The notes under the pieces: generated by a model
Databases searched by the model: none
Seen by the model: only the letters and a program-made list of their open reading frames with translations
Told to the model about the DNA's origin: nothing
Shown: positions 6,328 through 6,881 of the stretch, in pieces
Layout of the letters: each line of letters starts with the position of its first letter
Numbering within the stretch: the first letter of the stretch is position 1
Position numbers and translations under genes: made by a program
Assembly (NCBI GenBank): GCA_937952875.1
Contig: CALFDI010000365.1
Span: 1 to 6,881 of the forward strand
Source: an uncultured Verrucomicrobiales bacterium
GTDB taxonomy: Bacteria; Verrucomicrobiota; Verrucomicrobiia; Verrucomicrobiales; Akkermansiaceae
Direction: 5' to 3'
Length of the DNA: 6,881 bases

Positions 6328-6350
6328 CTAAAGTGTTAGAGGGTGTTAAA

Positions 6351-6881
6351 TTACTTGGCTGCTGGCTTCTTAATAGAAGGGTTAACGATGACGTATTGGC
6401 CATTGTGACCAGGAACGTTACCAGCGATGAGGATTGCATTATCTTCCGGGCGAACCTGGACGACTTTGAGAGACTGAGTCGTGCGTGAGTAAACACCGTG
6501 ACGACCTGGCATCTTCTGGCCTTTCCAAATACGACCTGGTGTAGAACCAGCACCGACAGCACCTGTTCTACGGTGCATCATGTGACCGTGAGCATCAGGC
6601 TGACCTGCGAAGTTGTAGCGCTTAACAACACCTTGGAAACCTTTACCCTTAGTGGTGCCGATAACGTCGACGAACTGGCCGTCAGCGAAAAGGGCTGCAC
6701 CTGGGTGAGCTTCTTCTGTGTTAGGAAGGTCTGCATCTGAATCGAAACGAAATTCTTTGATGAAACGCTTAGGTGATGAGCCAGCTTTCTTGAAACGAGC
6801 AAGGTCTGGAGCATTTACGCGATGCTCTTTCTGATCATCATAGCCAACCTGAACAGCGGAGTATCCGTCTGATTCAGTTGT
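6351..6881 (-). CDS. rplC: 50S ribosomal protein L3 (5' end outside the window)
   Basis: L3 is one of the first proteins to bind 23S rRNA, and its central extension reaches toward the peptidyl transferase centre. The open frame continues without stop to the window edge, giving 176 C-terminal residues; about 30-40 N-terminal residues are missing compared with the usual 205-215. My translation from the edge begins TTESDGYSAVQVGYDDQKEHRVN. Next come a segment with FIKEFRF, the signature FVDVIGTTKGKGFQGVVKRYNF (window residues 70-91), and the RNA-contacting loop HGHMMHRRTGAVGAGSTPGRIWKGQKMPGRHG (98-129). The residue at the place of E. coli Gln150, methylated by PrmB, is Ser here (STPG), so that modification should be absent. 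An internal Met (6581) is not the start because homology continues upstream. Confidence 0.97.
   Translation of the reverse strand, partial: TTESDGYSAVQVGYDDQKEHRVNAPDLARFKKAGSSPKRFIKEFRFDSDADLPNTEEAHPGAALFADGQFVDVIGTTKGKGFQGVVKRYNFAGQPDAHGHMMHRRTGAVGAGSTPGRIWKGQKMPGRHGVYSRTTQSLKVVQVRPEDNAILIAGNVPGHNGQYVIVNPSIKKPAAK

Overview
This window is the core of a bacterial S10-type ribosomal protein operon, read entirely on the minus strand. In transcription order it carries rplC (L3, 5' end cut by the window edge), rplD (L4), rplW (L23), rplB (L2), rpsS (S19), an inserted gene for a secreted coiled-coil protein, rplV (L22), rpsC (S3), rplP (L16), rpmC (L29), rpsQ (S17), rplN (L14), rplX (L24), and probably the first codons of rplE (L5). 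The order matches the classical S10-spc arrangement except for the inserted gene. No gap exceeds about 100 bases, so no stretch is unexplained at the 300-base scale. I saw no tRNA or rRNA gene, mobile element or CRISPR array.

Likely source: a bacterium of the PVC group, most probably Verrucomicrobiota (Opitutae-like). This rests on remembered protein character: the [19 protein letters not shown] stretch in L2, the short 77-residue L24, the style of L16 and L3, and the secreted coiled-coil protein with a C-terminal beta-rich domain. It is an inference, not a database result.

Three things depart from a textbook operon. First, a 245-codon gene with an N-terminal export signal and a long coiled coil lies between rpsS and rplV, in the same direction and with short spacers, so it is probably co-transcribed with ribosomal proteins. 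Second, L22 is about twice the usual length: after the normal core comes a charged Ala/Lys/Glu/Pro linker and a helix-hairpin-helix domain of the type known as an extension on some L21 proteins. Third, genes are never overlapped and are separated by 25-97 bases, and only two of twelve complete genes (rplD and rplP) have a clear Shine-Dalgarno sequence. Two of the longer gaps contain RNA hairpins just after a stop codon (after rplP and after rpsQ).

Functionally, L3, L4, L2, L14, L16, L22, L23, L24 and L29 belong to the 50S subunit and S3, S17 and S19 to the 30S subunit. L22, L23, L24 and L29 surround the nascent chain exit tunnel, L2, L3 and L16 lie near the peptidyl transferase region, and S3 and S19 sit in the head of the small subunit.
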